A stretch of 6,042 nucleotides of DNA from Flavobacteriales bacterium (GTDB lineage: Bacteria; Bacteroidota; Bacteroidia; NS11-12g; UBA955). How positions within the stretch are numbered: position 1 is the stretch's first letter; every line of letters starts with the position of its first letter. The stretch spans positions 1-6,042 of the forward strand of contig CANHXF010000114.1 in NCBI GenBank assembly GCA_947464515.1, given 5' to 3'. The translations under genes and the position numbers were made by a program. This document shows positions 6,001 to 6,042 of this stretch, in pieces. The notes beneath the pieces are model-generated. The model did not search any database. It had not been told where the DNA came from and was given only the letters and a program-made list of their open reading frames with translations.

Positions 6001-6042
6001 GGTCTGCCGATTAGATAAGTGCTAATACACCATAGACGCGAA

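Overview
The window looks like a chromosomal segment of a member of the Bacteroidota. The best evidence is at protein level. The PheS sequence has the form I know from that phylum (HPARDMQDTFF, RNEAVSARSNCFFHQIEGLYIDK). The second gene matches a Bacteroidota-type Ig-like (SbsA_N) lipoprotein that begins near the cysteine with ANPVPPxGGxKDT. Recognisable Shine-Dalgarno sequences are scarce. I cannot place it more finely.

Layout: (1) 2-1195, the 3' two-thirds of mnmG (gidA), cut by the left edge. (2) 1219-2613, a divergent Ig-like envelope lipoprotein gene. (3) 2614-2998, a 385-bp non-coding gap holding a perfect 14-bp parS palindrome, four CGTTTA hexamers, near-consensus DnaA boxes and two AT-rich tracts. 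(4) 2999-5899, a rightward cluster pheS - lpxH - prfA. (5) 5896-6000 on the minus strand, a possible 34-residue basic protein whose stop codon overlaps the prfA stop.

The main observation is that the gap looks like a chromosomal replication origin with an adjacent centromere site. The + strand is C-rich over G to its left and G-rich over C to its right. All five main genes lie on the + strand, so gene orientation cannot explain the switch. Its polarity is that of an origin, not a terminus. By hand count the change falls at about 2881-2940, on the most AT-rich tract and just right of the DnaA-like boxes. If this is oriC, pheS-lpxH-prfA run with the fork and mnmG plus the lipoprotein gene run against it. 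dnaA is not in the window.

The named genes are housekeeping functions: tRNA wobble-uridine modification (MnmG), phenylalanyl-tRNA charging (PheS), translation termination (RF1) and lipid A synthesis (LpxH). I see no defence system, mobile element, CRISPR array, tRNA or rRNA.
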